Source: Mycobacterium sp. DL99
Lineage (GTDB): Bacteria > Actinomycetota > Actinomycetes > Mycobacteriales > Mycobacteriaceae
Direction: 5' to 3'
Assembly: GCF_004762045.1 (NCBI RefSeq)
Contig: NZ_SJOM01000007.1
Coordinates: 5,073,798-5,137,797, forward strand
Length of the DNA stretch: 64,000 nucleotides
Within the stretch, counting starts at the first letter, position 1; every line of letters starts with the position of its first letter. This document shows positions 44,400 to 52,493 of this stretch, piece by piece. The translations under genes were made by a program, and so were the position numbers. The notes under the pieces are model-generated. The model saw only the letters and a list, made by a program, of their open reading frames with translations, was not told where the DNA came from and ran no database searches.

Positions 44400-45874
44400 T
44401 TCACCATCCTCTTTTCGAGCCGGTCGGAGAGTTTCGTCAGCGCCATGATGACGATGAAGTAGATGATGCCGATGATCAGCCACATGGTGAACGACTGGTA
44501 GTTGCGCGCGATGATCAGTCGTCCGGTCTGCGTCAACTCGGCGATGCCGATCACCGACAGGATCGAGGTGTCCTTGAGGGTGATGACGAACTGGTTGACG
44601 TACGACGGGATCATGGTGCGAACCGCCTGCGGCAGAATGACTTTGCGCATCGTCGGCAGATATCCGATACCGAGGCTGCGGGCTGCCTCCATCTGCCCCT
44701 TGTCCACCGCCTGGATTCCGCCGCGGACGATCTCGGTCATGTAGGCGCCGGCGTTGAGCGACAGCGTGATGATGCCCGCCGTCAGCGCCGTCATCTGGAA
44801 CCCCAGCGCGGTCGGGATACCGAAGTAGATGAAGAAGGCCTGCACCAGAAGTGGTGTGCCACGGAAGATGTCGACATACGTGGTGCCGATGGCCCGCAGC
44901 ACGATCGACCGCGATACCCGGAAGAGACCGAAGATGACGCCGAGTACCAGGGCGATGGCGATCGACACCACCGTCAGGATGATCGTCATCTTCAGACCGG
45001 CCATCAGGAACGGGAAGGTGCTCTTGACCAGACCGACGAACGAGTTGTCGGCCTCGGCGGCACCCTCACCGAGGTACTTCTCGACGATCTGGTCGTAGCG
45101 CCCGGAATCCTTGAGTTCCTTGAGACCCGCGTTGAACTTGCTCAGCAGTTCGGCGTTGCGGCCCTTGTTCACCGCGAAGCCGTAGCTGGAGCCCTTCTCC
45201 TTCGGCGTCACGGTCTTGAACCCGTTGCCCTGTTGGATGCCGTAGGCGAGCACCGGGTAGTCCTCGAAGACGGCCACGGAGTTACCCGTCTTGACTTCCT
45301 CGAACATCGACGCGGAATCAGCGAACGAGACGATCTGGAATCCGTACTTGTCCTTGATCGACTCGGCGAACTCGGCGCCCTGGGTGCCGTTCTTGACCGC
45401 GACCCGCTTGCCCTTGAGGTCGGCGTAGGACTTGATGTCCTCGTTGCCGGCCAGCACGGCCATCTGCACGCCGGATTCGAAATAGGGGTCGGAGAAGTCG
45501 AAGACCTTCTTGCGCTCATCGGTGATCGACATGCCGGCGATCACCCCGTCGGCCTGATTGGCCTGAACTGCCTGGAGCGCGGCGTCGAAGCCCAGCGGTT
45601 TGATCGTGATGTTGAACTTCTGGTTCGCCGCGATCTCGTTGATGAGATCGATGTCGATGCCGACGAATTTGCCGTCCACGTCCTGGAATTCGAACGGCGC
45701 AAAGGTAATGTCGGTGGCGACAATATAGGTCTCACCGTCGGCGACGGCGCGGGCCGGGGCCAGCATCGCGGCCCCGAACAGGCCGACCAGCAACGCCACG
45801 ACGGCGGCCATCAGCCGTTGCGGGGACCGGATGACTCCGGCGATGCCCTCGCCCGACGCGGATTCGGCTCTCAT
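44396..45874 (-). CDS. Fused amino-acid ABC substrate-binding protein and permease
   Basis: 492-residue fusion like actinobacterial and firmicute GlnP. A signal-anchor (residues 20-45) precedes an extracytoplasmic SBP3 domain (about 48-275; FAPFEFQDVDGKFVGIDIDL binds the amino group). The permease domain covers 285-490 with the EAA loop EAARSLGIGYLPTMRKVILPQA. The binding domain is thus tethered to the membrane. TAGGAGAG lies seven bases before the ATG. It forms a complete importer with the overlapping glnQ. Confidence 0.92.
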   Translation of the reverse strand: MRAESASGEGIAGVIRSPQRLMAAVVALLVGLFGAAMLAPARAVADGETYIVATDITFAPFEFQDVDGKFVGIDIDLINEIAANQKFNITIKPLGFDAALQAVQANQADGVIAGMSITDERKKVFDFSDPYFESGVQMAVLAGNEDIKSYADLKGKRVAVKNGTQGAEFAESIKDKYGFQIVSFADSASMFEEVKTGNSVAVFEDYPVLAYGIQQGNGFKTVTPKEKGSSYGFAVNKGRNAELLSKFNAGLKELKDSGRYDQIVEKYLGEGAAEADNSFVGLVKSTFPFLMAGLKMTIILTVVSIAIALVLGVIFGLFRVSRSIVLRAIGTTYVDIFRGTPLLVQAFFIYFGIPTALGFQMTALTAGIITLSLNAGAYMTEIVRGGIQAVDKGQMEAARSLGIGYLPTMRKVILPQAVRTMIPSYVNQFVITLKDTSILSVIGIAELTQTGRLIIARNYQSFTMWLIIGIIYFIVIMALTKLSDRLEKRMVK

Positions 45875-45973
45875 CGTCCACTCTCCTATCCAGGTAGAAA
45901 CGACGAGTCCCCACGCTATCGTCGCGACACCGATTAGGGCGGTATTTCCGAGGGTCCGAGAGGCAGCACCGGC

Positions 45974-46256
45974 TCAGCCGCTGGAGTCGAAGTCGGCCGG
46001 GACTGACGCCGAGGGCACGACCGCGAACTCCTCGGCATGGTCGGTGTCGGCCGGCGCAGGTCTGGAGGTACTTGTGGCCCTGGGCCGTGGTCAGGCTGTC
46101 ACTTGCATGTAATACGGGGCCGGCGATCCTCAGCAAGCGGTAGCCGAGCGGTAGCCGAACGAAGGACGGGTCCTGGATCGCATTGTTCAGGGTCAGGTAA
46201 TGCGATCGCAGCAGAGCGTCGGCCCGTTCCTCACTGTGTCGCTGACACTTGCCGAA
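45974..46256 (-). pseudogene. Frameshifted gene remnant
   Basis: In one minus-strand frame a codon-biased stretch reads LRSHYLTLNNAIQDPSFVRL, then PLGYRLLRIAGPVLHAS and SLTTAQGHKYLQTCAG. Around 46055 good coding character moves to another frame, reading ADTDHAEEFAVVPSASVPA, and a stop at 45974. Neither part has a start codon. GC at third positions is high in both. A one-base indel in an old gene would explain this. I do not recognise the protein. Confidence 0.35.
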
Positions 46257-46278
46257 ATCTGGCCGAATACACGGCGTT

Positions 46279-46404
46279 TCACTGTTGATCGATCCGCGGT
46301 GCGGATACCGCAGCCCAGTCCGCTTGCGCCATAGCGATTCTGATGGTCAGGGCGTTGTCGAGCACACAAAGCGCGTCGCGCTTCTGTTGTTGTTGCGCAC
46401 TCAT
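46279..46404 (-). CDS. Possible 41-residue protein
   Basis: Reads MSAQQQQKRDALCVLDNALT and continues IRIAMAQADWAAVSAPRIDQQ. A G-rich run ending GGGGCCG precedes the ATG and could act as a ribosome-binding site. The helical, alanine-rich content and codon choice look plausible. It lies just upstream of the frameshifted remnant on the same strand and may be part of the same decayed locus. Confidence 0.35.
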   Translation of the reverse strand: MSAQQQQKRDALCVLDNALTIRIAMAQADWAAVSAPRIDQQ

Positions 46405-46689
46405 CGGCCCCCCCCTGTCATCCCCCGTTAACCACAGCTTTACCGATCGGTGAGCGCGCCGCCAACCCGAGGATCCATCCAATTGCACTGCGCGGGAACA
46501 AGATAGTTGCGCAGGAAAGGTCCGACCCGTCGCGCCATCAGCCAGTGGCAAACTGCGTGTCCGCCTTTACAAATCACTCAACCTGTCCACCTCGCAGCCT
46601 CGGGAAGCCCGGCTGTAAATGGATGTTCGGTCCGAGACGTCACATAAAGAGGTAGTGCACTACGCGTGAGGAATGGATATGGGCGGCCG

Positions 46690-46695
46690 TATGTT
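46690..46695 (+). promoter_or_regulatory. -10 box before leaderless upstream ORF
   Basis: TATGTT lies exactly 6 bases before the ATG of a 16-codon ORF, predicting a transcript starting on that ATG. Confidence 0.55.
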
Positions 46696-46701
46696 TTCTG
46701 C

Positions 46702-46752
46702 ATGAGAGCGCTGGAAAGTACGGCGCTTGGTCCAGAGGAAGTTTCGACATGA
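46702..46752 (+). CDS. Leaderless 16-codon upstream ORF
   Basis: Reads MRALESTALGPEEVST and stops with TGA overlapping the ATG of the 97-residue protein gene (ATGA). A perfect -10 box at -12 to -7 predicts leaderless translation of this ORF first, with reinitiation on the downstream gene helped by an AGAGGAAG inside it. Too short for automatic gene finding. Confidence 0.5.
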   Translation: MRALESTALGPEEVST

Positions 46753-47042
46753 GCGTTTTCCATCCGGTTTCCGTGGTCAAGCGCGAAGCCTCACGACAGA
46801 ACGCACCGGTCCTGCATTCACACGAACCGGTGCTCATCACCGAACAGCAGGTGCTGTTCAGTACCGCCGCAGCAGCGGGCACGCCCACCCATCACAACGT
46901 CGTGGCGATGGTGTCACATGCGGTGTCGTCGGTGGCAGAACACTGGCATGCCCGCGCTAACCGGCGGCGCGCCACCTACTACCCGCCACGGTGCAGCTAT
47001 CTCGAGCACAGCCTGATGGCTCGGGAGATGGATCGACTCTGA
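46749..47042 (+). CDS. Conserved-looking small protein, unknown
   Basis: 97 residues, basic and histidine-rich, with no signal peptide or membrane helix. The block VLITEQQVLFSTAAAAG followed by SVAEHWHARANRRRATYYPPR looks like a conserved mycobacterial family I cannot name. AGAGGAAG lies nine bases before the ATG. The start overlaps a leaderless 16-codon ORF. It is convergent with the dioxygenase gene ten bases away. Confidence 0.7.
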   Translation: MSVFHPVSVVKREASRQNAPVLHSHEPVLITEQQVLFSTAAAAGTPTHHNVVAMVSHAVSSVAEHWHARANRRRATYYPPRCSYLEHSLMAREMDRL

Positions 47043-47052
47043 CCGCCCCGGG

Positions 47053-48033
47053 TCAGCCGGCCAGCGCGACCGGCGCGACCACCTCGGAGTACCGCGACGC
47101 GTCGCCGGCGATGGTCCGGCTGCGTCGGCCGTGGACATCGACCGGGACATCTCCGGCCAGGGTGATCCGGCTCAGCCGGCGGTACTGGTCGTCGTAGTCG
47201 GCCACCGCGTAGTGCTGGGTGGCCCGGTTGTCCCAGATCGCCAGGTCTCCGGGCTCCCAGCTCCAACGAATCGTGTTCTCCAACTTGATGACCCGATCTT
47301 GGAGTAGCCGGAACACGGTGGCCGACTCGGCGGGGCCGAGGCCGACGAACTGTTTGATGAAGTGCCCCAGCAGTAGTACCCGCTTACCGGTCTCGGGATG
47401 GACCCGCACCACGGGGTGCTCGGTTTCGTAGTACTCCGACACGAATTCCTCGCGGTATTGCCGCTCGGCGTCGGCGAGAACCGGGCGCCCTTCGTCGTCG
47501 AACCGGTCTCCGGTGGCGTAGTCGTACTGGTTGGTGTGCACCGCCCACAGGTTCTCGACCAGCGCGCGGAGCGGCCCGGGCAGCGCGTCGTAGGCCGCCT
47601 CGGTCGATGCCCATGTCGTGGTCCCGCCGTAGTTCGGCAGCGTCACCGCCCTGAGCAACGAGGCTTTCGGGATGCGGTCGACGAACGTCACATCGGTGTG
47701 CCAACTGTTGGCCTTGTCATACCGCGAGTCGATGGGCAGGATCCGCTCGCCGCGCGAGGTGACGGTCGGGTGCGCTCTCGTCGGGGTACCGAGCAGCCGC
47801 GCGAAAGCCAACTGACCGTCGTCGTCGAGATGGTGTTGCCCGCGGAAGAAGATGACCTTGTGCTCGAGAAGGGCATCGTTGATCGCCGACGCCGTGGCCG
47901 GGTCAAGAGTGCCGCTGACGTCGATTCCATCGATGCGAGCCCCGATGTGGGCACCTAGCTTCACTACACGTAGGGAGGACACCCCGTCACCATCGGCAAC
48001 AGGGCGCCTGAGCACCACAGTTGCGCTCACCAC
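47053..48033 (-). CDS. TauD-family dioxygenase, Rv3406-like sulfate-ester dioxygenase
   Basis: Fe(II)/2-oxoglutarate-dependent oxygenase of 326 residues. The iron triad is His112 and Asp114 in SWHTDVTF and His274 in NRATQHYAV; Arg288 binds 2-oxoglutarate. KVIFFRGQ, NLWAVHTNQYDY and HPVVRVHPETGKR match from memory Rv3406, a type II alkyl sulfatase that releases sulfate from alkyl sulfates. It would supply sulfur from sulfate esters. Taurine dioxygenase is the close alternative. Start is uncertain; a GTG at 47982 would remove 17 residues. Confidence 0.86.
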   Translation of the reverse strand: MVSATVVLRRPVADGDGVSSLRVVKLGAHIGARIDGIDVSGTLDPATASAINDALLEHKVIFFRGQHHLDDDGQLAFARLLGTPTRAHPTVTSRGERILPIDSRYDKANSWHTDVTFVDRIPKASLLRAVTLPNYGGTTTWASTEAAYDALPGPLRALVENLWAVHTNQYDYATGDRFDDEGRPVLADAERQYREEFVSEYYETEHPVVRVHPETGKRVLLLGHFIKQFVGLGPAESATVFRLLQDRVIKLENTIRWSWEPGDLAIWDNRATQHYAVADYDDQYRRLSRITLAGDVPVDVHGRRSRTIAGDASRYSEVVAPVALAG

Positions 48034-48054
48034 GAGCGCAACGAGCCGCGAAGG

Positions 48055-48369
48055 TCAGTCGATCCGGATGACGTAGGTGCCGTCGTCGTCGCGCTCGATC
48101 TGTCCGTCGAGGGCGTTGATCCACACCGGGGTGTCGCGTCGCGAACCGAGGAACGCGCTCTGCACGGAGCCCCCGGGCTGCAGGTCGACGTTCCACTCGT
48201 CGTCCTGGGCGACGATGGTGAGGATCTCCTCGCCATTGGCGCGACGGATCGATATCAGCTGACCGTTGGAGTCCAGATCCTCCAGGTCCGCATCGTCGTC
48301 ATCGAGGTACCCATCAAGCTCGGCGTCATCGAAGATCTCGGCGTCCGAACCTCTGACATCGTCATGCAC
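48055..48369 (-). CDS. Small acidic protein, unknown
   Basis: 104 residues with a strongly acidic first third (EIFDDAELDGYLDDDDADLEDLD) and a beta-rich remainder. The GTG is chosen because TACAGT lies 7 bases upstream on the minus strand, fitting leaderless transcription; GTG or ATG codons at 48399 and 48390 would extend it by up to ten residues. No family recognised. It lies 21 bases upstream of the dioxygenase gene on the same strand and may be co-transcribed. Confidence 0.68.
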   Translation of the reverse strand: MHDDVRGSDAEIFDDAELDGYLDDDDADLEDLDSNGQLISIRRANGEEILTIVAQDDEWNVDLQPGGSVQSAFLGSRRDTPVWINALDGQIERDDDGTYVIRID

Positions 48370-48527
48370 GCCGACGACTGTACTCAGCATCACGTCCACC
48401 GATGCAGACCCCGGCGGATTGAACCGCTAACGTGCATCCGACGTTTACAGGCTATTCGCCCGGGGAACAAGATGTCCCGCTGTGGCGTTGGCGAGAAACA
48501 TTGGTCTTGAACTTAGGAGGATCATTT

Positions 48528-48821
48528 ATGGCTACCGATTACGACGCCCCGCGCGTCAAGGAGACCGACGAGCCCGCTGAGGAGTCGCTGGAACAGCTGG
48601 CCACGCGGCGCACCGCAGCCGACACGGCAGTCATCGACGAGGACGAGGTGGTCGACTCCTTCGACCTGCCCGACGCCGATATCTCCGGCGAGGAACTGAG
48701 CGTGCGGGTCATCCCCAAGCAGGCTGACGAGTTCACCTGTTCGAGCTGTTTCCTGGTGCAGCACCGCAACCGGATGGCCTTGCAGAAGGGCGACCAGCAG
48801 CTCTGCGTCGACTGCGTCTGA
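48528..48821 (+). CDS. DUF4193 zinc-ribbon-like protein, Rv2699c homologue
   Basis: 97 residues. An acidic N-terminal half is followed by ELSVRVIPKQADEFTCSSCFLVQHRNR and a closing LCVDC. The paired CxxC motifs form a likely zinc ribbon. This is the actinobacterial DUF4193 family, highly conserved but functionally unassigned. TTAGGAGGATC is a strong ribosome-binding site. A perfect 25-base inverted repeat spans the stop codon. Confidence 0.9.
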   Translation: MATDYDAPRVKETDEPAEESLEQLATRRTAADTAVIDEDEVVDSFDLPDADISGEELSVRVIPKQADEFTCSSCFLVQHRNRMALQKGDQQLCVDCV

Positions 48822-48831
48822 CGCAGTCGAC
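48807..48831. terminator. Inverted repeat spanning the DUF4193 stop codon
   Basis: Arms GTCGACTGCGTC and GACGCAGTCGAC are perfectly complementary around one central base, and the TGA stop lies inside. The convergent arsR gene ends just beyond. A bidirectional terminator is likely, although part of it is coding. Confidence 0.5.
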
Positions 48832-48857
48832 GATTCAAGGCCCGACGGCCGTCGCGC

Positions 48858-49217
48858 TCAGCGACAGCAGTTCGGGTCGAGCACGGTGCACAACGCGACG
48901 AGTGAGTCCCGGCGCGGGCGGTGGTAGACGTTCATGCCGCGCCGTTCGGACTCCACCATCCCGGCCCGCCGCAACTGTGACAGGTGGTGGCTGACCGTTG
49001 ATTCGGCCAGGCCGACCGCAGCCGCCAGATCACACCCACAGACTTCTCCGGCCTCGGCGCTGAACAACAGCGACACGAGCTTGACCCGCACGGGGTCGGC
49101 CAGCGCTTTCAGCCGCAGCGCAATCTCCAGCGCCCCGTCGTCATCGATCGGGCCGGCCGCCACAGGTGAGCAGCAGACCGGTTCAGAGGTGTCGACCACC
49201 GGCAACGCCTTGGGCAT
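48858..49217 (-). CDS. arsR: ArsR-family metalloid-responsive repressor
   Basis: 119-residue winged-helix repressor. The recognition helix region is CGCDLAAAVGLAESTVSHHLSQLRR. Cysteines likely to bind As(III) or another soft metal are Cys15-Cys16 (PVCCSPV), Cys60/Cys62 and the C-terminal Cys pair in DPNCCR. This resembles actinobacterial ArsR with N- and C-terminal vicinal Cys. It is divergent from cadI-acr3-arsC, with palindromic boxes between. The start is fixed by the Met before PKALPVV; the longer frame runs into the operator region. Confidence 0.9.
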   Translation of the reverse strand: MPKALPVVDTSEPVCCSPVAAGPIDDDGALEIALRLKALADPVRVKLVSLLFSAEAGEVCGCDLAAAVGLAESTVSHHLSQLRRAGMVESERRGMNVYHRPRRDSLVALCTVLDPNCCR

Positions 49218-49239
49218 GCAGCCATTCTGCCAGAGGATA

Positions 49240-49298
49240 TTGACATACGTCGAAGAGGTGGCATCATCAATGCCGTCCGAATAATTCGACATATGTCG
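49240..49298. promoter_or_regulatory. ArsR operator boxes
   Basis: Two related boxes lie between the divergent arsR and cadI genes: TTGACATACGTCGAA (near 49240-49254) and the perfect palindrome CGACATATGTCG (49287-49298). They share GACATAYGTCG, as expected for dimeric ArsR binding near both start points. Confidence 0.65.
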
Positions 49299-49317
49299 CA
49301 GAGGTTGGGAGCCTGTC

Positions 49318-49770
49318 ATGTCCCGCGCACAACTCGCCTTGAACGTCGACGATCTCGACGAGGCCATCACGTTCTACTCGAAGCTGTTCAACACGGCACC
49401 GGCGAAGGTCAAGCCGGGCTACGCCAACTTCGCCATCACCGCTCCCCCGCTGAAGTTGGTGCTGATCGAAAACCCCGGACACGGCGGAACACTCAACCAT
49501 CTCGGTATCGAGGTCGAGTCCAGCGACCAGGTGCACGCAGAGATCGCCCGCCTCACGGACGAAGGCCTGTTCACCGAGGAGGAGATCGGCACCACCTGTT
49601 GCTTCGCCACCCAGGACAAGGTGTGGGTGAGCGGTCCCGCCGGCGAAAAGTGGGAGGTCTACACAGTTCTCGCCGACTCGGAATCCTTCGGCACCAACTC
49701 GCCTGCACTCGATGCCGCTGCCGCCGAGAGCGGGTGCTGCACATCGAGCGCACCCGAGACATCAGCGTGA
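49318..49770 (+). CDS. CadI/ArsI-type glyoxalase-fold protein
   Basis: 150-residue vicinal-oxygen-chelate protein. MSRAQLALNVDDLDEAITFYS and GGTLNHLGIEV (His61) are the metal-binding fold, and the vicinal Cys94-Cys95 in GTTCCFATQD match the trivalent organoarsenical site of ArsI C-As lyases. It is close from memory to Rv2641 (CadI, cadmium-inducible). The C-terminus carries another Cys pair (SGCCTSS). In this operon removal of methyl or aromatic groups from organoarsenicals is plausible; a cadmium role is the alternative. Confidence 0.88.
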   Translation: MSRAQLALNVDDLDEAITFYSKLFNTAPAKVKPGYANFAITAPPLKLVLIENPGHGGTLNHLGIEVESSDQVHAEIARLTDEGLFTEEEIGTTCCFATQDKVWVSGPAGEKWEVYTVLADSESFGTNSPALDAAAAESGCCTSSAPETSA

Positions 49771-50846
49771 ACCCACCCGCTTCAACCAGACTTTCCACCC
49801 TGGATCGGCTGCTGCCCGTCTGGATCGCCGCGGCGATGGCCGGCGGCCTGCTGCTGGGCAGGCTTGTTCCCGGGGTCAACAACGCTCTGAATCGCGTTCA
49901 GGTCGACGGCATCTCGCTCCCGATCGCGCTGGGCCTGCTGATCATGATGTACCCGGTCCTGGCCAAGGTGCGCTACGACCGCCTCGACCGCGTGACCGGT
50001 GATCGCAAGCTGCTGATCAGCTCGCTGATCCTCAACTGGGTGCTGGGTCCCGCCCTGATGTTCGCGCTGGCCTGGCTCTTTCTGCCCGATCTGCCCGAGT
50101 ACCGGACAGGTCTGATCATCGTCGGGCTGGCCCGGTGCATCGCCATGGTCATCATCTGGAACGACCTGGCCTGCGGCGACCGCGAGGCCGCCGCGGTGCT
50201 GGTCGCCCTCAATTCGATCTTTCAAGTGCTCATGTTCGCCGTACTCGGCTGGTTCTACCTGTCGGTGCTTCCCGGCTGGCTCGGCCTTGAGCAGGCCCGC
50301 ATCGACACATCGCCGTGGCAGATCGCCAAGTCGGTACTGATCTTCCTGGGTATCCCACTGCTGGCCGGCTATCTGTCGCGCCGCATCGGTGAATCCGCAA
50401 AGGGCAGGGACTGGTACGAATCGACGTTCCTGCCGCGTATCGGCCCTTGGGCCCTGTACGGCCTGCTGTTCACCATCGTCGTGCTGTTTGCACTCCAGGG
50501 CGACCAGATCGCCACCCGCCCGTGGGACGTCGCTCGCATCGCGGTGCCGCTGCTGGCGTACTTCGCGATCATGTGGGGTGGCGGCTACGCACTGGGAGCA
50601 ATCCTGGGGCTCGGCTACGAGCGCACCACCACCCTCGCGTTCACGGCCGCGGGCAACAACTTCGAACTGGCCATCGCGGTGGCAATCGCGACGTACGGCG
50701 CAACATCCGGCCAAGCCCTGGCAGGTGTGGTCGGCCCGCTGATCGAAGTGCCCGTCTTGGTGGCGCTGGTCTACGTGTCACTGGCGTTGCGACGCCGGTT
50801 CACCCAGGCGACTGCCACCCCGGCACCGATACCGGGCAGCCGATGA
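49767..50846 (+). CDS. acr3: Arsenite efflux transporter ACR3
   Basis: Inner-membrane arsenite exporter of 359 residues with ten transmembrane helices. The conserved cysteine region ARCIAMVIIWNDLACGD and ALNSIFQVLMFA are ACR3 signatures, and the C-terminal GNNFELAIAVA matches the family. The GTG start overlaps the cadI stop as GTGA. It exports As(III) produced by the arsenate reductase encoded next. Confidence 0.93.
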   Translation: MNPPASTRLSTLDRLLPVWIAAAMAGGLLLGRLVPGVNNALNRVQVDGISLPIALGLLIMMYPVLAKVRYDRLDRVTGDRKLLISSLILNWVLGPALMFALAWLFLPDLPEYRTGLIIVGLARCIAMVIIWNDLACGDREAAAVLVALNSIFQVLMFAVLGWFYLSVLPGWLGLEQARIDTSPWQIAKSVLIFLGIPLLAGYLSRRIGESAKGRDWYESTFLPRIGPWALYGLLFTIVVLFALQGDQIATRPWDVARIAVPLLAYFAIMWGGGYALGAILGLGYERTTTLAFTAAGNNFELAIAVAIATYGATSGQALAGVVGPLIEVPVLVALVYVSLALRRRFTQATATPAPIPGSR

Positions 50847-51265
50847 CCTCACAGCAGCACCGGCCCAGCGTGTTGTTCCTCTGCACGCACAATGCCGGCC
50901 GGTCCCAGATGGCGATGGGCTTTTTCACCCACCTCGCCGGGGACCGGGCATCCGTGTTCTCGGGAGGCTCGGAGCCGGCGGACAAGGTCAACGCGGCGGC
51001 CGTGGCGGCGATGGCCGAAGTCGGTATCGACATCGCACACGAACAACCTCGGCGATGGACCGACGACATCGTCGAGGCGGCCGACGTCGTCGTCACGATG
51101 GGATGCGGGGATACCTGCCCGTACTTCCCCGGCAAGCGCTACGAGAACTGGGAATTGGCCGATCCGGCCGGCCTCGGGGTCGAAGCGGTCCGTCCGATTC
51201 GCGACGACATCGAGCGGCGCGTTCGCGTTCTACTCGTCGAACTCGGACTCGGCCCCGCCCACTGA
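50843..51265 (+). CDS. arsC: Arsenate reductase, low-molecular-weight phosphatase type
   Basis: 140-residue enzyme with the P-loop CTHNAGRS (CX5R) after VLFL. The family reduces arsenate to arsenite; actinobacterial members may use mycothiol/mycoredoxin or thioredoxin. Additional cysteines occur in MGCGDTCPYFPGKRYENWEL. The ATG overlaps the acr3 stop as ATGA, giving a coupled cadI-acr3-arsC operon. Confidence 0.92.
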   Translation: MTSQQHRPSVLFLCTHNAGRSQMAMGFFTHLAGDRASVFSGGSEPADKVNAAAVAAMAEVGIDIAHEQPRRWTDDIVEAADVVVTMGCGDTCPYFPGKRYENWELADPAGLGVEAVRPIRDDIERRVRVLLVELGLGPAH

Positions 51266-51307
51266 TTCTCCGGTGCCCGGCGGCGGTGGTCGCCTACCGT
51301 GACGAGC

Positions 51308-51730
51308 ATGACTGAAGCCGCCATTCGACAGCGCATCGCCGATGGTGTGAATGCGATCCGTGCGCGCGACCTCGACACGCTCACCGCCCTGTATGCACCC
51401 GACGTCGTGTCCTTCGACATCGGGGCACCGCTGCGCTACGCCGGAGACGACAACAAGCGACGGGCCTGGCAGGAAGTCTTCACCGCGTACACCGGCCCGA
51501 TCGGCTACGACGTGCACGAGTTGACCGTCACCACCGAGGGTGACCTCGCGTTCGTGCACAGCCTCAACCATGTCCGCGGCACCCTGTCCAGTGGCCGCGA
51601 CATCGACATGTGGGTGCGGTGGACAGCGTGCCTGCGTTGCGTCGACGGCGTCTGGATGGTCACCCATGACCATGTCTCGGTGCCCGCCGACCTCGAATAC
51701 GGCAAGGCTGTCCTGAATCTGACGCCGTGA
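51308..51730 (+). CDS. SnoaL-like/NTF2-fold protein
   Basis: 140-residue cone-shaped alpha+beta barrel protein of the SnoaL/ketosteroid-isomerase-like superfamily. ALYAPDVVSFDIGAPLRY and WRWVTHDHVSV-type strands are characteristic. TACCGT 7 bases before the ATG suggests leaderless expression. Likely a small-molecule enzyme or binding protein; no specific role. It is 42 bases after arsC but has its own promoter. Confidence 0.78.
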   Translation: MTEAAIRQRIADGVNAIRARDLDTLTALYAPDVVSFDIGAPLRYAGDDNKRRAWQEVFTAYTGPIGYDVHELTVTTEGDLAFVHSLNHVRGTLSSGRDIDMWVRWTACLRCVDGVWMVTHDHVSVPADLEYGKAVLNLTP

Positions 51731-51766
51731 TCCCCCCGAACCGCCATCAACTGGAAGCATGAGGAC

Positions 51767-52099
51767 ATGAGAACCCTGATCACCCCACGCCACCTGGTCA
51801 TCTCCGCTTGGTCCGCGGTCGCCGTGGTGGCAGCGGCGACTGCGGTCGCCGCAGTTCCCGCTCCGTCGAGCGTGCTGGCGGCCTGCCCGAACGGCGAGGA
51901 CCCCGATACCTACACCGGCACCTGTGTGCCCTACCTGGTGCCGAACTCACGGAACCTCCCCAGCAGCAACAACCTGTGCCCGCCCGGAGTCAGTGGCACT
52001 GAATGCGGTTCGGCAGAGGTCCAGGCCACTCCCACTGCGCCGGTCGCACCGACGGGCCCTGAGCAGGCACTCGAAGACGTGAGCACGCCCGACTTCTGA
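51767..52099 (+). CDS. Small secreted protein, unknown
   Basis: 110-residue precursor with a long signal peptide ending near SVLAA. The mature part has CPNGEDPDTYTGTCVPYLVPNS and a second Cys pair in LCPPGVSGTECG, then a Pro/Thr-rich tail. Similar Cys-containing secreted proteins are common in mycobacteria. Function unknown. Confidence 0.72.
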   Translation: MRTLITPRHLVISAWSAVAVVAAATAVAAVPAPSSVLAACPNGEDPDTYTGTCVPYLVPNSRNLPSSNNLCPPGVSGTECGSAEVQATPTAPVAPTGPEQALEDVSTPDF

Positions 52100-52137
52100 C
52101 GGCCGGTCATCAGCCCGGCCGGTGGGGAGGTATTCCG

Positions 52138-52437
52138 ATGTCGAACATGACAACCGGATCCCACTGGGAGATCCAGCTCGAAAATGACTGGTTCCGTGTG
52201 ACTCGGTGGACGATCGATCCGGGTGGCGCCATCCCGATGCACCGGCACGACTACGAGTACGTGGTTGTCCCGGTGGTCACCGGCACCATGCACGTCGTCA
52301 CTGCCGACGGCATCGAGATCGTCGCGGAACTCGTAGCCGGACAAAGCTATTCACGACCGGCAGGCTCCGAGCACACCGTCGAGAATCGCGGTGACCGCGA
52401 CCCGATCATCTTCGTCGAAGTGGAACGTCTGGCCTGA
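52138..52437 (+). CDS. Cupin-domain protein
   Basis: 99-residue single cupin. MHRHDYEYVVVPVVTG supplies two His and a Glu/Tyr of the metal site, and RPAGSEHTVENRG the second motif His. GGGGAGG precedes the ATG. It lies 56 bases upstream of the YeeE/YedE transporter gene and is likely co-transcribed, so a sulfur-related role is possible but unproven. Confidence 0.82.
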   Translation: MSNMTTGSHWEIQLENDWFRVTRWTIDPGGAIPMHRHDYEYVVVPVVTGTMHVVTADGIEIVAELVAGQSYSRPAGSEHTVENRGDRDPIIFVEVERLA

Positions 52438-52493
52438 CGTCGAGGCGATACCGGATCGCCAGTACGCAAAGCCGGCTGCCGCAGGAGGTGCAC

